The notes under the pieces were generated by a model that saw nothing but the letters and a program-made list of their open reading frames with translations, was not told where the DNA came from and did no database searches. DNA of 64,000 nt from Gemmatimonadaceae bacterium (lineage in GTDB: Bacteria > Gemmatimonadota > Gemmatimonadetes > Gemmatimonadales > Gemmatimonadaceae): positions 186,001 through 250,000 of the forward strand of contig JBBEBQ010000018.1 in assembly GCA_040882285.1 (NCBI GenBank). Direction: 5' to 3'. The position numbers and the translations under genes are program-made. The stretch's first letter is position 1, and each line of letters starts with the position of its first letter. Positions 34,305-43,951 of this stretch are shown piece after piece.

Positions 34305-35546
34305 TTGCCCGGTGACTCCCTTCACACGCTGGCCTCCGAGGTCGCCAACCTGCTGCGCGGCTCGAAGGACGAGCTCGTTTCCCGTTGGCTGGAGCGGATC
34401 AGCGCGAGAGTGTCGCTGGCCCCGAACAAGATCTTTCCGACCGACGACCTGCTGAATCACGTTCCGCTGCTCATCGAGGGGATCGCCGACTTCCTGGAGC
34501 GGCCCGACGACCCCGACGACGGCACGGCGATGTCGGCCAAGGCCATGGAGCTGGGCGCGCTGCGCCACGCGCAGGGGTTCGACGCCTACCAGATCCTCAA
34601 GGAGTACGAGATCCTCGGCGGCGTCGTCTTCTCCTTCCTGTACGAGGCGGTCGAAGAAGCGCGCCTGGAAGCACCGCGCCGTGATTTTCTGCGCTGCTGG
34701 CAGCGCGTAGGACAGGCGATCGAAGTGATCCGCCAGGCCACGATGACGCACTTCCTCCGGCTCTCGGCGGAGAAGGTGAAGGAGCGCGAGGAGCAGCTCC
34801 GCAAATTCAACCGAACCGTGTCGCACGAGCTGAAGAATCGCGTGGGCGCGATCCGCGGCGCGGCGCACCTGCTCCAGGAGGACTGGCTCGAGCCGCCGCA
34901 GCGGCAGCGCTTTCAGCGCATGCTGCTGGAGAACTCCGATTCGCTGCAGCGGGCCTTCCTGAACCTGGTCTCGCTGTCGCAGATCGAGACCGACTCCCGC
35001 CAGCGGCGGAACGTGCTGCTCCCTCAGGCCGCGGCCGAAGTGGTGCGGCAGCTGCGCGACGCGGCCCGGGCGGCGTCGGTTCAGGTGGAGCTGGCCGACG
35101 ATCTTCCCCCGGTCGAGGTGGACGCCGGCGCGGTCGAGCTGTGCCTGATGAACTACATCTCGAACTCGATCAAGTACAGCGACAAGCAGGCCGAGCGGCG
35201 GTGGGTGCGGATCGAGGGGGGTTTCCGCTTCGAGGACACGAGCGTGACCGGCGGGCTGAGCGGCGAGCTGACCGTCCGCGTCCGCGACAACGGTATCGGC
35301 GTGCCGGAGAAGGCGCGCTCCGAGCTGTTCGGGGAATTTTTTCGGGCGCACGCGGCAACCGTCACCGGTATCGAAGGCTCCGGGCTCGGCTTGAGCATCG
35401 TGCGCGAGACGGTCGAGTCGCTCGGCGGATGCGCCTGGGCGGAGTTTCCCGCCGAGGGCGGGTCGGTGTTCGCGTTCGCGCTCCCGTCGCGGCGGGAGGA
35501 GGACGCGGCCGCCGCGGGTACGCGCCGGCCGGAGGGAGGGAAGTGA
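34305..35546 (+). CDS. Sensor histidine kinase with RsbRD-like N-terminal domain
   Basis: 413 aa, TTG start. The N-terminal about 150 residues are all-helical and resemble the RsbR/RsbD co-antagonist N domain (ISARVSLAPNKIFPTDDLLN, GALRHAQGFDAYQILKEYEI). Then a HisKA dimerisation helix with phosphoacceptor His in NRTVSHELKNRVGAIRG, and an ATPase domain: N box LMNYISNSIKYSD, G1 VRDNGIGVPEK and G2 EGSGLGLSIVRE. No membrane segment, so it senses a cytoplasmic signal. No response regulator is adjacent. Overlaps the carboxyltransferase gene by GTGA. Confidence 0.87.
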   Translation: MPGDSLHTLASEVANLLRGSKDELVSRWLERISARVSLAPNKIFPTDDLLNHVPLLIEGIADFLERPDDPDDGTAMSAKAMELGALRHAQGFDAYQILKEYEILGGVVFSFLYEAVEEARLEAPRRDFLRCWQRVGQAIEVIRQATMTHFLRLSAEKVKEREEQLRKFNRTVSHELKNRVGAIRGAAHLLQEDWLEPPQRQRFQRMLLENSDSLQRAFLNLVSLSQIETDSRQRRNVLLPQAAAEVVRQLRDAARAASVQVELADDLPPVEVDAGAVELCLMNYISNSIKYSDKQAERRWVRIEGGFRFEDTSVTGGLSGELTVRVRDNGIGVPEKARSELFGEFFRAHAATVTGIEGSGLGLSIVRETVESLGGCAWAEFPAEGGSVFAFALPSRREEDAAAAGTRRPEGGK

Positions 35547-37150
35547 GCGCGCGGCTCCGCGAGCTGAGCGCGGCCGTCCGCAAGCTCGAGGGTCAGATCG
35601 CGAAGGGCGGCGGTGCCGAGCGCACGTTGAAGGTGCACAAGCAGGGGAAACTCACCGCGCGCGAGCGGATCGAGGGGCTGCGGGACGAGGGCACGCGCTT
35701 TCTCGAGATCGGAATGCTGGTCGCGCACGACAAGTACGACGGCCAGGCGCCGGCGGCGGGCGTGGTGACGGGAATCGGCGCCGTGCAAGGCCGGCTGTGC
35801 GTGATGGTCGCCAACGATCCGACGGTGAAAGCGGGCTCGTGGTGGCCCGAGACGATCCCCAAGATTCTCCGCGCCCAGGAGATCGCGATGCGGTGCCGCA
35901 TCCCGATCATCTACCTGGTGGATTCCGCCGGCGTGAACCTGCCGTACCAGGGCGGCGTGTTTCCCGGGCAGTACGGCGCGGCGCGGATTTTCTACTACAA
36001 CTCGATCATGCGCCGCTACCTGCGCGTGCCGCAGCTCGCCGCCGTGATGGGCCAGTGCGTGGCTGGGGGTGCGTACCTCCCCGCGCTGTCCGACGTGATC
36101 CTGATGGTGAAAGGGACGTCGTTCATGGGGCTTGCCGGCCCCAATCTGGTCAAGGGCGCGACGGGCGAGGTCGTCGATTCGGAAACGCTGGGCGGCGCAG
36201 TAATGCATACGCAAGTGAGCGGTGTGGCTCACTATGCAGTAGAGAGCGATGCCGAGTGTCTCGAGCGTTTGCGGGAGCTGGTCGGCCAACTGCCATTGCA
36301 GCTACCCGTGAGTGCAGACGACGAGGACGCATCGACGACAGATGCGTCCTCGTCATCCACCAATGCTGAGGCATTGTACGACCTGCTGCCCGCGGACCAC
36401 CGGATGTCGTACGACATGCACGCGCTCCTGCGCGCGATCGTGGATGACGGCGCTCTCACGGAGTTTCAGCCGGAGCTGGCCAAGGAGATGATCTGCGCGG
36501 ACGCGCGGATCGGCGGGATTCCGGTCGGAATCATCGCGAACTTGCGCGAGCTGGTGAAGCGGCCGGGGGAAAAGCCGAGGATCGGCGGAATCATCTACAC
36601 CGACAGCGCGGAGAAGACCGCGTTCTTCATAGAGCGGTGCGACAAGCAGAGGCTGCCGATCCTGTTCGTGCAGGACGTATCGGGGTTCATGGTGGGCCCG
36701 GAGGCGGAGCAGAGCGGGATCATCCGCGCGGGCGCGCGGTTCGTCGAAGCGATGGCCTGCGCGAGATCACCGAAGATCGTGCTCACCATCAACCACGCGT
36801 CGGGCGCGGGCTACTACGCCATGGCCGGGCAGGGGTTCGATCCGGATTTCATCTTCACCTGGCCGACCGGGCGAATGGGCGTGATGGAGGGCGAGTCGGC
36901 AATCCAGGCGGTGCACGGGCGAGCGCTGGAGACGGCGAAGACGAAAGGGAGCAAGCTCCCGCCTGAGGTCGAGAAGTCGGTGGACGAGATGCGCGAGGAT
37001 TACGAGCACCAGCTCGACGCGAAGTACGCGGCGGCGCGCGGGTTCGTGGACGCGATCGTGCATCCGGAAGACACGCGCGAAGTGCTGGTGATGGCGTTGA
37101 CGGCCGCTCTCCAGAACGCCGGTCCACACCTTGGAGCCTTCGTTCTGTGA
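35543..37150 (+). CDS. Acyl-CoA carboxylase carboxyltransferase (beta) subunit, methylcrotonyl-CoA type
   Basis: 535 aa with two crotonase-like halves. N-terminal half: [58 protein letters not shown]-terminal half: [38 protein letters not shown] and [15 protein letters not shown]. It resembles the beta subunits of methylcrotonyl/geranyl-CoA carboxylase. A surface-loop segment [14 protein letters not shown] near residue 265 is encoded by a perfect hairpin. No biotin-bearing alpha subunit is in the window. Heads a run with AtuA-like and enoyl-CoA hydratase genes. Confidence 0.88.
   Translation: MSARLRELSAAVRKLEGQIAKGGGAERTLKVHKQGKLTARERIEGLRDEGTRFLEIGMLVAHDKYDGQAPAAGVVTGIGAVQGRLCVMVANDPTVKAGSWWPETIPKILRAQEIAMRCRIPIIYLVDSAGVNLPYQGGVFPGQYGAARIFYYNSIMRRYLRVPQLAAVMGQCVAGGAYLPALSDVILMVKGTSFMGLAGPNLVKGATGEVVDSETLGGAVMHTQVSGVAHYAVESDAECLERLRELVGQLPLQLPVSADDEDASTTDASSSSTNAEALYDLLPADHRMSYDMHALLRAIVDDGALTEFQPELAKEMICADARIGGIPVGIIANLRELVKRPGEKPRIGGIIYTDSAEKTAFFIERCDKQRLPILFVQDVSGFMVGPEAEQSGIIRAGARFVEAMACARSPKIVLTINHASGAGYYAMAGQGFDPDFIFTWPTGRMGVMEGESAIQAVHGRALETAKTKGSKLPPEVEKSVDEMREDYEHQLDAKYAAARGFVDAIVHPEDTREVLVMALTAALQNAGPHLGAFVL
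36320..36354. repeat. Perfect 14-bp hairpin within the carboxyltransferase gene
   Basis: GACGAGGACGCATC (36320-36333) and GATGCGTCCTCGTC (36341-36354) are exact inverted repeats around the 7-nt loop GACGACA. It encodes [12 protein letters not shown] in a region where homologues vary in length, suggesting an inserted or expanded element. Confidence 0.8.
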
Positions 37151-38508
37151 AGCAGATCGTTCGCGTCGCGGCGGGGCAGGGTTTCTGGGGCGACGATTTG
37201 GACGCGCCGCGCAGGCAGGCGGATGGCGGGGAGATCGACTACCTCATGCTCGACTACCTCGCCGAAGTCACCATGAGCATCCTGCAGAAGCAGAAGGAGC
37301 GCGATCCCGCGATGGGCTACGCCCGCGATTTCGTGGGCGCGATCGAGAGCGTGCTGCCCGCGATCACGGAGCGCGGCGTGCGCGTCATCGCGAACGCCGG
37401 GGGCGTGAATCCGCCGGCGTGCGCCGCGGCGGTGCTGGAGATGGCGCAGGCGCGCGGCGCGGCGGGCAAGCTGAAGGTCGGCGTCGTCACGGGCGACGAC
37501 CTCCTGCCGCGCATCGATGAGCTGATCTCCGCGGGGCACGAGCTGGCGAACATGGACACCGGCGAGCCGCTCAGCCAGGTGCGGGGCGACGTGATCGCTG
37601 CCAACGCGTACATCGGGTCGGAGCCGATCGTGGAAGCGCTGGCACGCGGCGCGAGCGTCGTCATCACCGGCCGCTCAACCGATACCGCGCTGACGATGGC
37701 GCCGCTGCGGCACGAGTTCGGCTGGGCCGCCGATGACTGGGACAAGCTCGCCGCCGGCATCGTCGCGGGGCACATCATCGAGTGCGGCGCGCAGTGCTCG
37801 GGCGGCAACTGCATGCACGACTGGCGCAACATTCCCGATCTCGCGAACGTCGGCTACCCGATCGCCGAGGCGGCGGCCGACGGGACGTTCACCATCACGA
37901 AGCACGCGGGCACCGGCGGCCGGGTGAGCGTACCGACGGTCACGGAGCAGCTCGTGTACGAGATGGGCGATCCCACGTCGTACATCACTCCCGACGTCGT
38001 CGCCGACTTCACGACGATCCAGCTCGAGCAGGCGGGCGAGAATCGCGTCCGCGTGCACGGGATCAAAGGCCGTCCCCCGACGGACAAGCTCAAGGTGTCG
38101 ATCGCGTATCGCGCGGGCTTCAAGGCGGTCGGCACGCTGGTGTACGTCTGGCCCGACGCCGTCGACAAGGCGCGCGCGGCCGAGCGCATTCTGCGCGAGC
38201 GGCTCGACCGGCTGGGGCTGCGGTTCGACCACATTCTCGCGGAGCTGGTGGGGCATTCGTCCACGCACGGTCCTCTGGCGGGCGCGGCCGGCGAGGTGCC
38301 GGAGGTGCAGCTCCGCTTCGGCGTGCGCGGGCCCGACAGGAAGGCGGTCGAGCGGTTCACCCGCGAGATCGCGCCGCTGGTGCTGAACGGGCCGCCGAGC
38401 GTCACGGGGTTCGCCGGCGGCCGGCCGAAGGTCGAGGAGATCGTGGCGTACTGGCCCGCGCTGATCGACAAGACGCAGGTTCGCACGCAGGTGGAGGTCA
38501 TCGCGTGA
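37147..38508 (+). CDS. AtuA-family (DUF1446) protein
   Basis: 453 aa. Recognised by [58 protein letters not shown] and [20 protein letters not shown]. Family members belong to acyclic terpene utilisation (Atu) and related acyl-CoA degradation operons; the biochemical step is not established. GTG start at 37147 overlaps the carboxylase stop. The next small gene is its usual C-terminal partner. Confidence 0.87.
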   Translation: MKQIVRVAAGQGFWGDDLDAPRRQADGGEIDYLMLDYLAEVTMSILQKQKERDPAMGYARDFVGAIESVLPAITERGVRVIANAGGVNPPACAAAVLEMAQARGAAGKLKVGVVTGDDLLPRIDELISAGHELANMDTGEPLSQVRGDVIAANAYIGSEPIVEALARGASVVITGRSTDTALTMAPLRHEFGWAADDWDKLAAGIVAGHIIECGAQCSGGNCMHDWRNIPDLANVGYPIAEAAADGTFTITKHAGTGGRVSVPTVTEQLVYEMGDPTSYITPDVVADFTTIQLEQAGENRVRVHGIKGRPPTDKLKVSIAYRAGFKAVGTLVYVWPDAVDKARAAERILRERLDRLGLRFDHILAELVGHSSTHGPLAGAAGEVPEVQLRFGVRGPDRKAVERFTREIAPLVLNGPPSVTGFAGGRPKVEEIVAYWPALIDKTQVRTQVEVIA

Positions 38509-38861
38509 AGCTGCGGCTCCTCGACGTCGCGCACGCGCGCTCGGGCGACAAGGGCGATACCGCCAACGTCGGCGTCATAGCGCTGGACCCCGCGTGGTAC
38601 CCGCTGCTCGCGCGTGAATTGACGGCGGAGCGCGTGGCGCATCACTTTGAGGGAATGATAACCGGACCAGTGGAGCGATTCGAGCTGCCGAATCTCCGCG
38701 CGCTCAACTTCCTGCTGCACGGCGCGCTCGACGGCGGGGGAACGATCTCGCTCAAGACGGACGCGCAGGGCAAGGTTTTCTCGACCGCTCTGCTGCGCAT
38801 GATCCTCGACGTGCCGGACGCCGAGGCGAAGACGCTAAAGCTCCCGGGAGTGCGGGCATGA
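38505..38861 (+). CDS. Small AtuA-partner protein (AtuA C-terminal-like domain)
   Basis: 118 aa, GTG start overlapping the previous stop. Opens [20 protein letters not shown], the hallmark of the small domain that is fused to AtuA in some bacteria and free in others, followed by [19 protein letters not shown]. Likely forms a complex with the preceding protein. Overlaps the hydratase gene by ATGA. Confidence 0.82.
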   Translation: MKLRLLDVAHARSGDKGDTANVGVIALDPAWYPLLARELTAERVAHHFEGMITGPVERFELPNLRALNFLLHGALDGGGTISLKTDAQGKVFSTALLRMILDVPDAEAKTLKLPGVRA

Positions 38862-39625
38862 AGCGCGTGCTGTGCGAGGAAGGCGGCGGCGTGGCGAACA
38901 TCATCCTCGCGCGCCCCGAGAAGAAGAACGCGCTGGACCGCGTCGCCGCGGACGAGCTCAGGCTCTGCCTCGAGCACATCCGCGAGTCGCCGACGGTGCG
39001 CGTGGTTCTGATAACCGGGCAAGGCAACGACTTCTGCGCCGGCGCCGACCTGGACGCGCTGTCCGCGATGCGCGACGCCACGTCCGAGCAGCACCGCGCG
39101 GACGCGCAGGCGCTGGGCGACGTCTTCGTGGCGATCCGGAGCCTGCCGCAGCCGGTCGTCGCCGGGGTGCAGGGACACGCTCTCGCCGGCGGGTGCGGGC
39201 TCGCGAACGCGTGCGACATCGCGCTCGCGCACGAGAACGCGCGCTTCGGCTACCCCGAGGTGCGCGTGGGGTTCGTGCCGGCGATGGTGATGACGATGCT
39301 CCGCCGCAGCGCGGGGGAGAAGCAGGCGTTCGAGCTGGTTGCGACCGGCCGGCTGATCGACGCGCACGAGGCCGAGCGGATCGGACTGATCACGCGCGTG
39401 ATCGCGGCTGAGAAGTTCAAGGACGAGATCGAGCAGTGCGCCGCGCAGCTGGCGGAGCTGCCGGCCGAGGCGGTGCGGCTGACCAAGCGGCTCTTCTATG
39501 AATCGGAGGGGAAGAGCTTCGCGGAGAGTCTCGCGGCCGGCGTCGCGGGGAACGCGGAGGCGCGCGCTACCGCCGCGTTCCGCGAAGGTGTGGCGCGGTT
39601 CTCCCGCAGGGGCAAAAAGCAGTAG
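38858..39625 (+). CDS. Enoyl-CoA hydratase/isomerase family protein (methylglutaconyl-CoA hydratase-like)
   Basis: 255 aa crotonase fold. ARPEKKNALDRVAADELRL, oxyanion-hole residues in NDFCAGADLDALSAM and VQGHALAGGCGLANACDIAL, with the acid in FGYPEVRVGFVPAMV. The neighbouring carboxylase and AtuA proteins suggest it acts in leucine or isoprenoid acyl-CoA breakdown, hydrating methylglutaconyl-CoA or a close analogue. Exact substrate is inference. Its stop TAG overlaps the start of the tiny membrane gene. Confidence 0.88.
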   Translation: MKRVLCEEGGGVANIILARPEKKNALDRVAADELRLCLEHIRESPTVRVVLITGQGNDFCAGADLDALSAMRDATSEQHRADAQALGDVFVAIRSLPQPVVAGVQGHALAGGCGLANACDIALAHENARFGYPEVRVGFVPAMVMTMLRRSAGEKQAFELVATGRLIDAHEAERIGLITRVIAAEKFKDEIEQCAAQLAELPAEAVRLTKRLFYESEGKSFAESLAAGVAGNAEARATAAFREGVARFSRRGKKQ

Positions 39626-39789
39626 TGCCGCGGCTGCTGGCGATCCGCCTGTCGCTGGCGCTCACCGCCCTGGTCCTGTTCGCGCTGGGAATCCGGAATG
39701 ACTCCACCTACCTCCGGATGGCCGGGATCGTCCTGCTGGGCGCGGCCCTTATCCTTCGATTCGTGGGGGGGAGAACGCCCAGGCTCTGA
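39625..39789 (+). CDS. Small two-helix membrane protein
   Basis: 54 aa starting at a GTG that shares its first base with the previous stop (TAGTG). Two hydrophobic helices, LSLALTALVLFALGI and AGIVLLGAALILRFVG, separated by RNDSTYLRM and followed by a basic tail GGRTPRL. The tight coupling and good hydrophobic pattern argue that it is real. No family recognised. Confidence 0.6.
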   Translation: MPRLLAIRLSLALTALVLFALGIRNDSTYLRMAGIVLLGAALILRFVGGRTPRL

Positions 39790-39904
39790 ATCCGGGGGCT
39801 GCCGGTTACGACCGGAATGGACCGATTCGACGCAGGGCGGTTCGTGGCTTATGGTTCGGGGTAGCCGCGCCCCAGCCCACCTCCCACCGGTTCGCCCCAG
39901 CTCG

Positions 39905-41647
39905 ATGACAAGCGTTGCAGCAACCCGGACCCGCAGGACGAAAAGGGGCGCGGGTCCCCGCACGGCGACCGACGTACTGCGCGACATGTTCGGCTACACG
40001 GAGTTCCGCGCCGGACAACTTGCCGCGGTCGAGTCGGTGCTCGCGGGACGCGACACGCTGGTTGTGCTCCCCACGGGCGGCGGGAAGTCGCTGGCGTATC
40101 AGGTCCCGGCGATGGTGCTCCCGGGACTGACCGTCGTGGTCTCGCCGCTCATATCATTGATGAAGGACCAGGTGGACGTCCTCACGCAGAAGGGCGTGGG
40201 GGCGGCGTTCCTCAACAGCACGCTGTCGCTGAACGATTCGCTCGACCGGCTCGCGCGCGCGACCACGGGCGACATCAAGCTGCTGTACGTCGCGCCCGAG
40301 CGGCTGGAGTCGGAGCGTCTCGTCGAGCGGCTGCGGTCGATCGGCGTGTCGCTGCTGGCGGTGGACGAAGCGCACTGCGTGAGCCAGTGGGGCCACGATT
40401 TCCGGCCCAGCTATCTGCGGCTGCGCGCGATGCGCGAGGGGCTGGGCTCGCCGCCGTGCATCGCGCTGACCGCGACGGCCACGCCGCACGTGCGCAGCGA
40501 CATCATCACGCACCTCGGCCTGCGCGAGCCGGAAGTCGTCATCACCGGCTTCGACAGGACCAACCTGTCGTACGCGGTGCAGGCCGTGCGGCGCGACAAG
40601 GAAAAGGACCAGGTGCTGGTGAACGAGCTGCTCGAGAACCAGGGCACGACCGTGGTGTACGCACCCACCCGCAAGGCGGTGGACCGGATCACGGGCGTTC
40701 TGACTCGCGCGGACATCGGCGCCGCGGCGTACCACGCCGGGCTCGCGGGCGACCGCCGGCGGAAGGTGCAGGACGATTTCATGAGCGGGAGAGTGCGCGT
40801 GATCGTCGCGACCAACGCGTTCGGAATGGGGATCGACAAGCCGGACGTGCGGCTCGTGATCCACTACGCGATGCCGGGAACTCTCGAGGCCTACTACCAG
40901 GAAGCCGGGCGCGCGGGACGCGACGGCGACCACTCCGACGTGCTGCTGCTGCACGCCTATCAGGACAGGTTCACGCACGAGTTCTTCATCAAGGCGGCGC
41001 ACCCCGAGCGCCGGACGATCGAGCGCGTGTTCGGTGCGCTGCTCCGCGCGACCAGCGGTAAGGGGATCACCGCCGACGATCCCGAGGCGCTGGCGGCGAT
41101 GGCCGGCACGGGGATCGGCGCGCGCGACGTCGAAGCGGCGATCCGGGTGCTCACTTTCGCCGGCGCGGTCGGAACCGTCGGGGCGTCGTCGTCGCTCGTG
41201 ACCGTGCGGCTGCTGGCGACGCACGCGCGGATCAAGCGGGAGCTGAGCGAGGGGGCGGAGCTGGAGATCGGGCTGCTGCGCGCGCTGTGGACCGTGGCGC
41301 GGGACAACCTCTACGCCGGCGCGACGATCGACTTGAACGGACTTCCTCCGGGGTTCGGCGGGGCGGCGGGGGCGACGCCGATCCTCGAGACGCTGGCCGC
41401 GAAGCAGTTCGTCGCCTGGGAGCGGAGCGGCGGCGGGCTGGCTCTGACCGGGGCGCGGAACGTGAAGGATCTGGACGTGGACTGGGACGGGCTCGACACC
41501 CGGCGCCGCGCGGAGATGGCGAAGCTGGACATGATGCAAAAATACGCTCAAACCAGGAACTGTCGGCGGACGTTCGTGCTGCGCTATTTCGGGGACAAGT
41601 CCGCCGCGCGCATCAGAAATTGCAGGAGTTGCGATAACTGCTTGTAG
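39905..41647 (+). CDS. recQ: RecQ-family ATP-dependent DNA helicase, short form
   Basis: 580 aa. Opens MTSVAATRTR, then the Q-motif region FGYTEFRAGQ, Walker A LPTGGGKSLAYQ, DEAH box LAVDEAHCVSQWGHDFRP, motif III ALTATATPH and motif VI YYQEAGRAGRDGDHS. After the helicase core comes a winged-helix-like segment, and the zinc cysteines stand at the very C-terminus (NCRRTFVLRYFG, then CRSCDNCL). There is no HRDC domain. I chose ATG at 39905; the open frame upstream is unrelated. Acts in recombination and fork repair. Confidence 0.92.
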   Translation: MTSVAATRTRRTKRGAGPRTATDVLRDMFGYTEFRAGQLAAVESVLAGRDTLVVLPTGGGKSLAYQVPAMVLPGLTVVVSPLISLMKDQVDVLTQKGVGAAFLNSTLSLNDSLDRLARATTGDIKLLYVAPERLESERLVERLRSIGVSLLAVDEAHCVSQWGHDFRPSYLRLRAMREGLGSPPCIALTATATPHVRSDIITHLGLREPEVVITGFDRTNLSYAVQAVRRDKEKDQVLVNELLENQGTTVVYAPTRKAVDRITGVLTRADIGAAAYHAGLAGDRRRKVQDDFMSGRVRVIVATNAFGMGIDKPDVRLVIHYAMPGTLEAYYQEAGRAGRDGDHSDVLLLHAYQDRFTHEFFIKAAHPERRTIERVFGALLRATSGKGITADDPEALAAMAGTGIGARDVEAAIRVLTFAGAVGTVGASSSLVTVRLLATHARIKRELSEGAELEIGLLRALWTVARDNLYAGATIDLNGLPPGFGGAAGATPILETLAAKQFVAWERSGGGLALTGARNVKDLDVDWDGLDTRRRAEMAKLDMMQKYAQTRNCRRTFVLRYFGDKSAARIRNCRSCDNCL

Positions 41648-41753
41648 CACAGGCATCGCCGCAACTTCTGCCTGAGCGTGATGCGTTTCGCACAACGCTC
41701 TGATCGCATCGGAGCATGGCTCGTCCAGCACACCGTGAATAGACTTATCCCCA

Positions 41754-42971
41754 ATGGATGACGCTCTTTATTTCGGCGAACAGCATCTCACCGTCCGCAA
41801 CATGGTCCGCGAATTCGCCCGCGAGGAGATCGCGCCGACCGCCGCGAAGTACGACGAATCCGGCGAGTTCCCCTGGGACAACGTCCGCAAGATGATCGAC
41901 CTCGGGCTCCTCGGGATTCCGTGGCCCGAAGAGTTGGGCGGTTCCGGCCTGGACCTGCTCGCCTACGTCAGCGTCATCCACGAGATGGCGAAGGTGGACG
42001 CGTCGCACGCGATCACCATCTCGGCGCACACCACGCTCGGCACCTCGCCGATCTTCCACTTCGGCAGCGGCGCGCAGCGCGAGCGGTATGTCCCGCTGCT
42101 GGCCGGCGGGAAAGTTCTCGCGGGGTTCGGGCTGACGGAGCCGAGCGCGGGGAGCGACGCGGGAGGAACGAAGACGACGGCCGTGAAGAAGGACGGGCGC
42201 TACGTCCTCAACGGCTCGAAGGTGTTCATCACGCACGGCGGCGTGGGCGAGGTTTTCGTCGTGACGGCGGTGACGACGCCCGGCATCGGCACGAAGGGGA
42301 TCAGCTCCTTCATCATCACCAAGGAAACGTGCGACCGCGCGAAGGCGGACGCAGCCGGCTTCGGCCACGACGAATCACTGCCGAACACGCCGGGATTTAC
42401 TTCCGGCAAGAAGGAGGACAAGCTGGGCTGGCGCGCGTCGGACACGCGGTCGCTCAACTTCGAGGACGCTGAAGTGCCGGAAGAGAACCTGCTCGGCGAG
42501 GAGGGGCAGGGCTTTCTCAACTTCATGCAGACGCTCGACGCCGGCCGGATCGGGATGGCGGCGCTGGCCCTCGGCATCGCCGAGGGCGCGTACGAGGAAG
42601 CGTTGCGCTACGCGTCGGAGCGGCGGCAGTTCGGGCAGCCCATATCCAACTTTCAGGGCGTCAGCTTTCCGCTGGCCGACATGGCGACGGAGATCGAGGC
42701 GGGCAAACACCTCGTGTATCACGCGGCGTGGCTGGCCGAGCACAAGAAGCCATTCACCAAGCAGGCCGCGATCGCGAAGCTGTTCTGTTCGGAGCTGGCG
42801 ATGAGAACTACGATAAAGGCGGTCCAGGTCCACGGCGGATACGGGTACACGAAGGACTATCCGGTGGAGCGGATGATGCGGGATGCCAAGATCTGTGAGA
42901 TCGGAGAGGGGACGTCGGAGGTTCAGCGGATGGTGATAGCGCGGCAGATTTTGCGGGAGATAAGAGATTGA
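41754..42971 (+). CDS. Acyl-CoA dehydrogenase
   Basis: 405 aa FAD enzyme. N-terminal helices, then GFGLTEPSAGSDAGGTKTTA (FAD contact), QTLDAGRIGMAALALGIAEG, and the C-terminal VQVHGGYGYTKDYPVERMMRD and CEIGEGTSEVQRMVIARQIL, with the catalytic base Glu in IGEGTSE. It lies behind recQ with a 106-nt gap and probably serves the same branched-chain or fatty acyl-CoA catabolism as the 35-39 kb operon. Substrate chain length cannot be read from the sequence. Confidence 0.93.
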   Translation: MDDALYFGEQHLTVRNMVREFAREEIAPTAAKYDESGEFPWDNVRKMIDLGLLGIPWPEELGGSGLDLLAYVSVIHEMAKVDASHAITISAHTTLGTSPIFHFGSGAQRERYVPLLAGGKVLAGFGLTEPSAGSDAGGTKTTAVKKDGRYVLNGSKVFITHGGVGEVFVVTAVTTPGIGTKGISSFIITKETCDRAKADAAGFGHDESLPNTPGFTSGKKEDKLGWRASDTRSLNFEDAEVPEENLLGEEGQGFLNFMQTLDAGRIGMAALALGIAEGAYEEALRYASERRQFGQPISNFQGVSFPLADMATEIEAGKHLVYHAAWLAEHKKPFTKQAAIAKLFCSELAMRTTIKAVQVHGGYGYTKDYPVERMMRDAKICEIGEGTSEVQRMVIARQILREIRD

Positions 42972-43005
42972 ACAGGGGAACTACGCAGCACGCAGCGTTT
43001 TTCCC

Positions 43006-43554
43006 ATGAGCTATCAGGATCTCGCCAAGGCGCTCCGAATGCCGCTCGGCTTCGTGCTGGGCGCGCTGTACCTCGCGTTCGCCCAGCCCGAGCCCTTACC
43101 GCTCGCGGTCGGCGGCTCCATCGCGCTCATCGGCGTGCTTGTCCGCGGCTGGGCGAGCGGTCACATCCGCAAGAACGAGCAGCTCGCCATCACCGGCCCG
43201 TACGCGTACACGCGGAACCCGCTGTACTTCGGCAGCTTCCTGATCGCGGCCGGGTTCGCGATCGCGGCGCACTGGTCGCTGCTGTTGCTGGTGATCGCGT
43301 TCTTCGTGCTGGTGTACGCGCCGAAGATCGAGGCCGAGCGGGTCAACATCCTGGGCCGGTTTCCGACGGAGTATCCGAACTACGCGCGGAGCGTCCCTGC
43401 CTTTTTCCCGCGGCGCACGGCCTGGACGCTGGAGAGCGGCGAGGACGACCGGTTCAGCTTCGACCTGTACATGAAGCACGGCGAGTGGAAGGCCGCGCTG
43501 GTCTTCGTGGCCGCGCTGATCTGGCTGGGGCTGAGGGCTTCCCAGGGCTTATAA
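43006..43554 (+). CDS. Isoprenylcysteine carboxyl methyltransferase-like membrane methyltransferase
   Basis: 182 aa with four hydrophobic helices (about 12-27, 33-48, 75-105, 160-178). The SAM-binding signature is in GPYAYTRNPLYFGSFLIAAG and EAERVNILGRFPTEYPNYAR, as in ICMT and phospholipid methyltransferases. The substrate is unknown; in bacteria these often methylate lipids or small isoprenoids. Starts 34 nt after the dehydrogenase. Confidence 0.8.
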   Translation: MSYQDLAKALRMPLGFVLGALYLAFAQPEPLPLAVGGSIALIGVLVRGWASGHIRKNEQLAITGPYAYTRNPLYFGSFLIAAGFAIAAHWSLLLLVIAFFVLVYAPKIEAERVNILGRFPTEYPNYARSVPAFFPRRTAWTLESGEDDRFSFDLYMKHGEWKAALVFVAALIWLGLRASQGL

Positions 43555-43590
43555 ACCGATTTTATGGCGGCCGCTAAGTCGTTGTCGCTA

Positions 43591-43620
43591 TTGACCGAAC
43601 GATCGCCCCGGCGCTAAGTT
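43591..43620 (+). promoter_or_regulatory. Candidate promoter of rng
   Basis: TTGACC (43591-43596), 18-bp spacer, TAAGTT (43615-43620). It lies in an AT-richer patch just after the ICMT-like gene and would produce a leader of about 325 nt before rng. The assignment is by consensus matching only. Confidence 0.35.
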
Positions 43621-43951
43621 TCCCCGCGTACATCCAGTGTTTTTCGGGCCGGCAGATTTGTGCGACTCGCATATCAGCCGGCTGGTGGGACGAGCAGCCG
43701 ATGCACGTTCGATTGCTCCCATCCCGCAGCCCGTCGTCTGCGTGCCGCCCCGAAGGGGGCAATCGCGCGGGAGCCCGGGGTCCGGCAAACCGCTCCACGA
43801 GCGGTCCAGCCGGCGGGTATCCCGCGGACGATCACACGCGAAGCGGCAGGATCCCAAGGCGAAAGCCGGCGGTTGCCGGTGTCGCACAACAGTCAACACG
43901 GGCCTTGGCCCGCGCGGGTGTCGAGTCGCCGCCGGCGGACCCAAGGCTTAT
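43621..43951 (+). other. Long structured leader upstream of rng
   Basis: About 330 nt without a supported gene. Several strong short hairpins: GCCCCGAAGGGGGC near 43747, CCGCTC-CAC-GAGCGG near 43790, GCGGG-TAT-CCCGC near 43814 and CGGGCC-TT-GGCCCG near 43899. RNase E mRNA in enterobacteria has a structured leader that feeds back on its own level; this could be an analogue. It matches none of the common riboswitch or housekeeping RNA cores that I checked by eye. Confidence 0.4.

Noticed and set aside
43621-43951. rng leader as RNase P RNA, tmRNA, SRP RNA or a common riboswitch
   Set aside because: I looked for the conserved cores of these RNAs (for example GAGGAAAGTCCGGGC or the cobalamin-box words) and did not find them.
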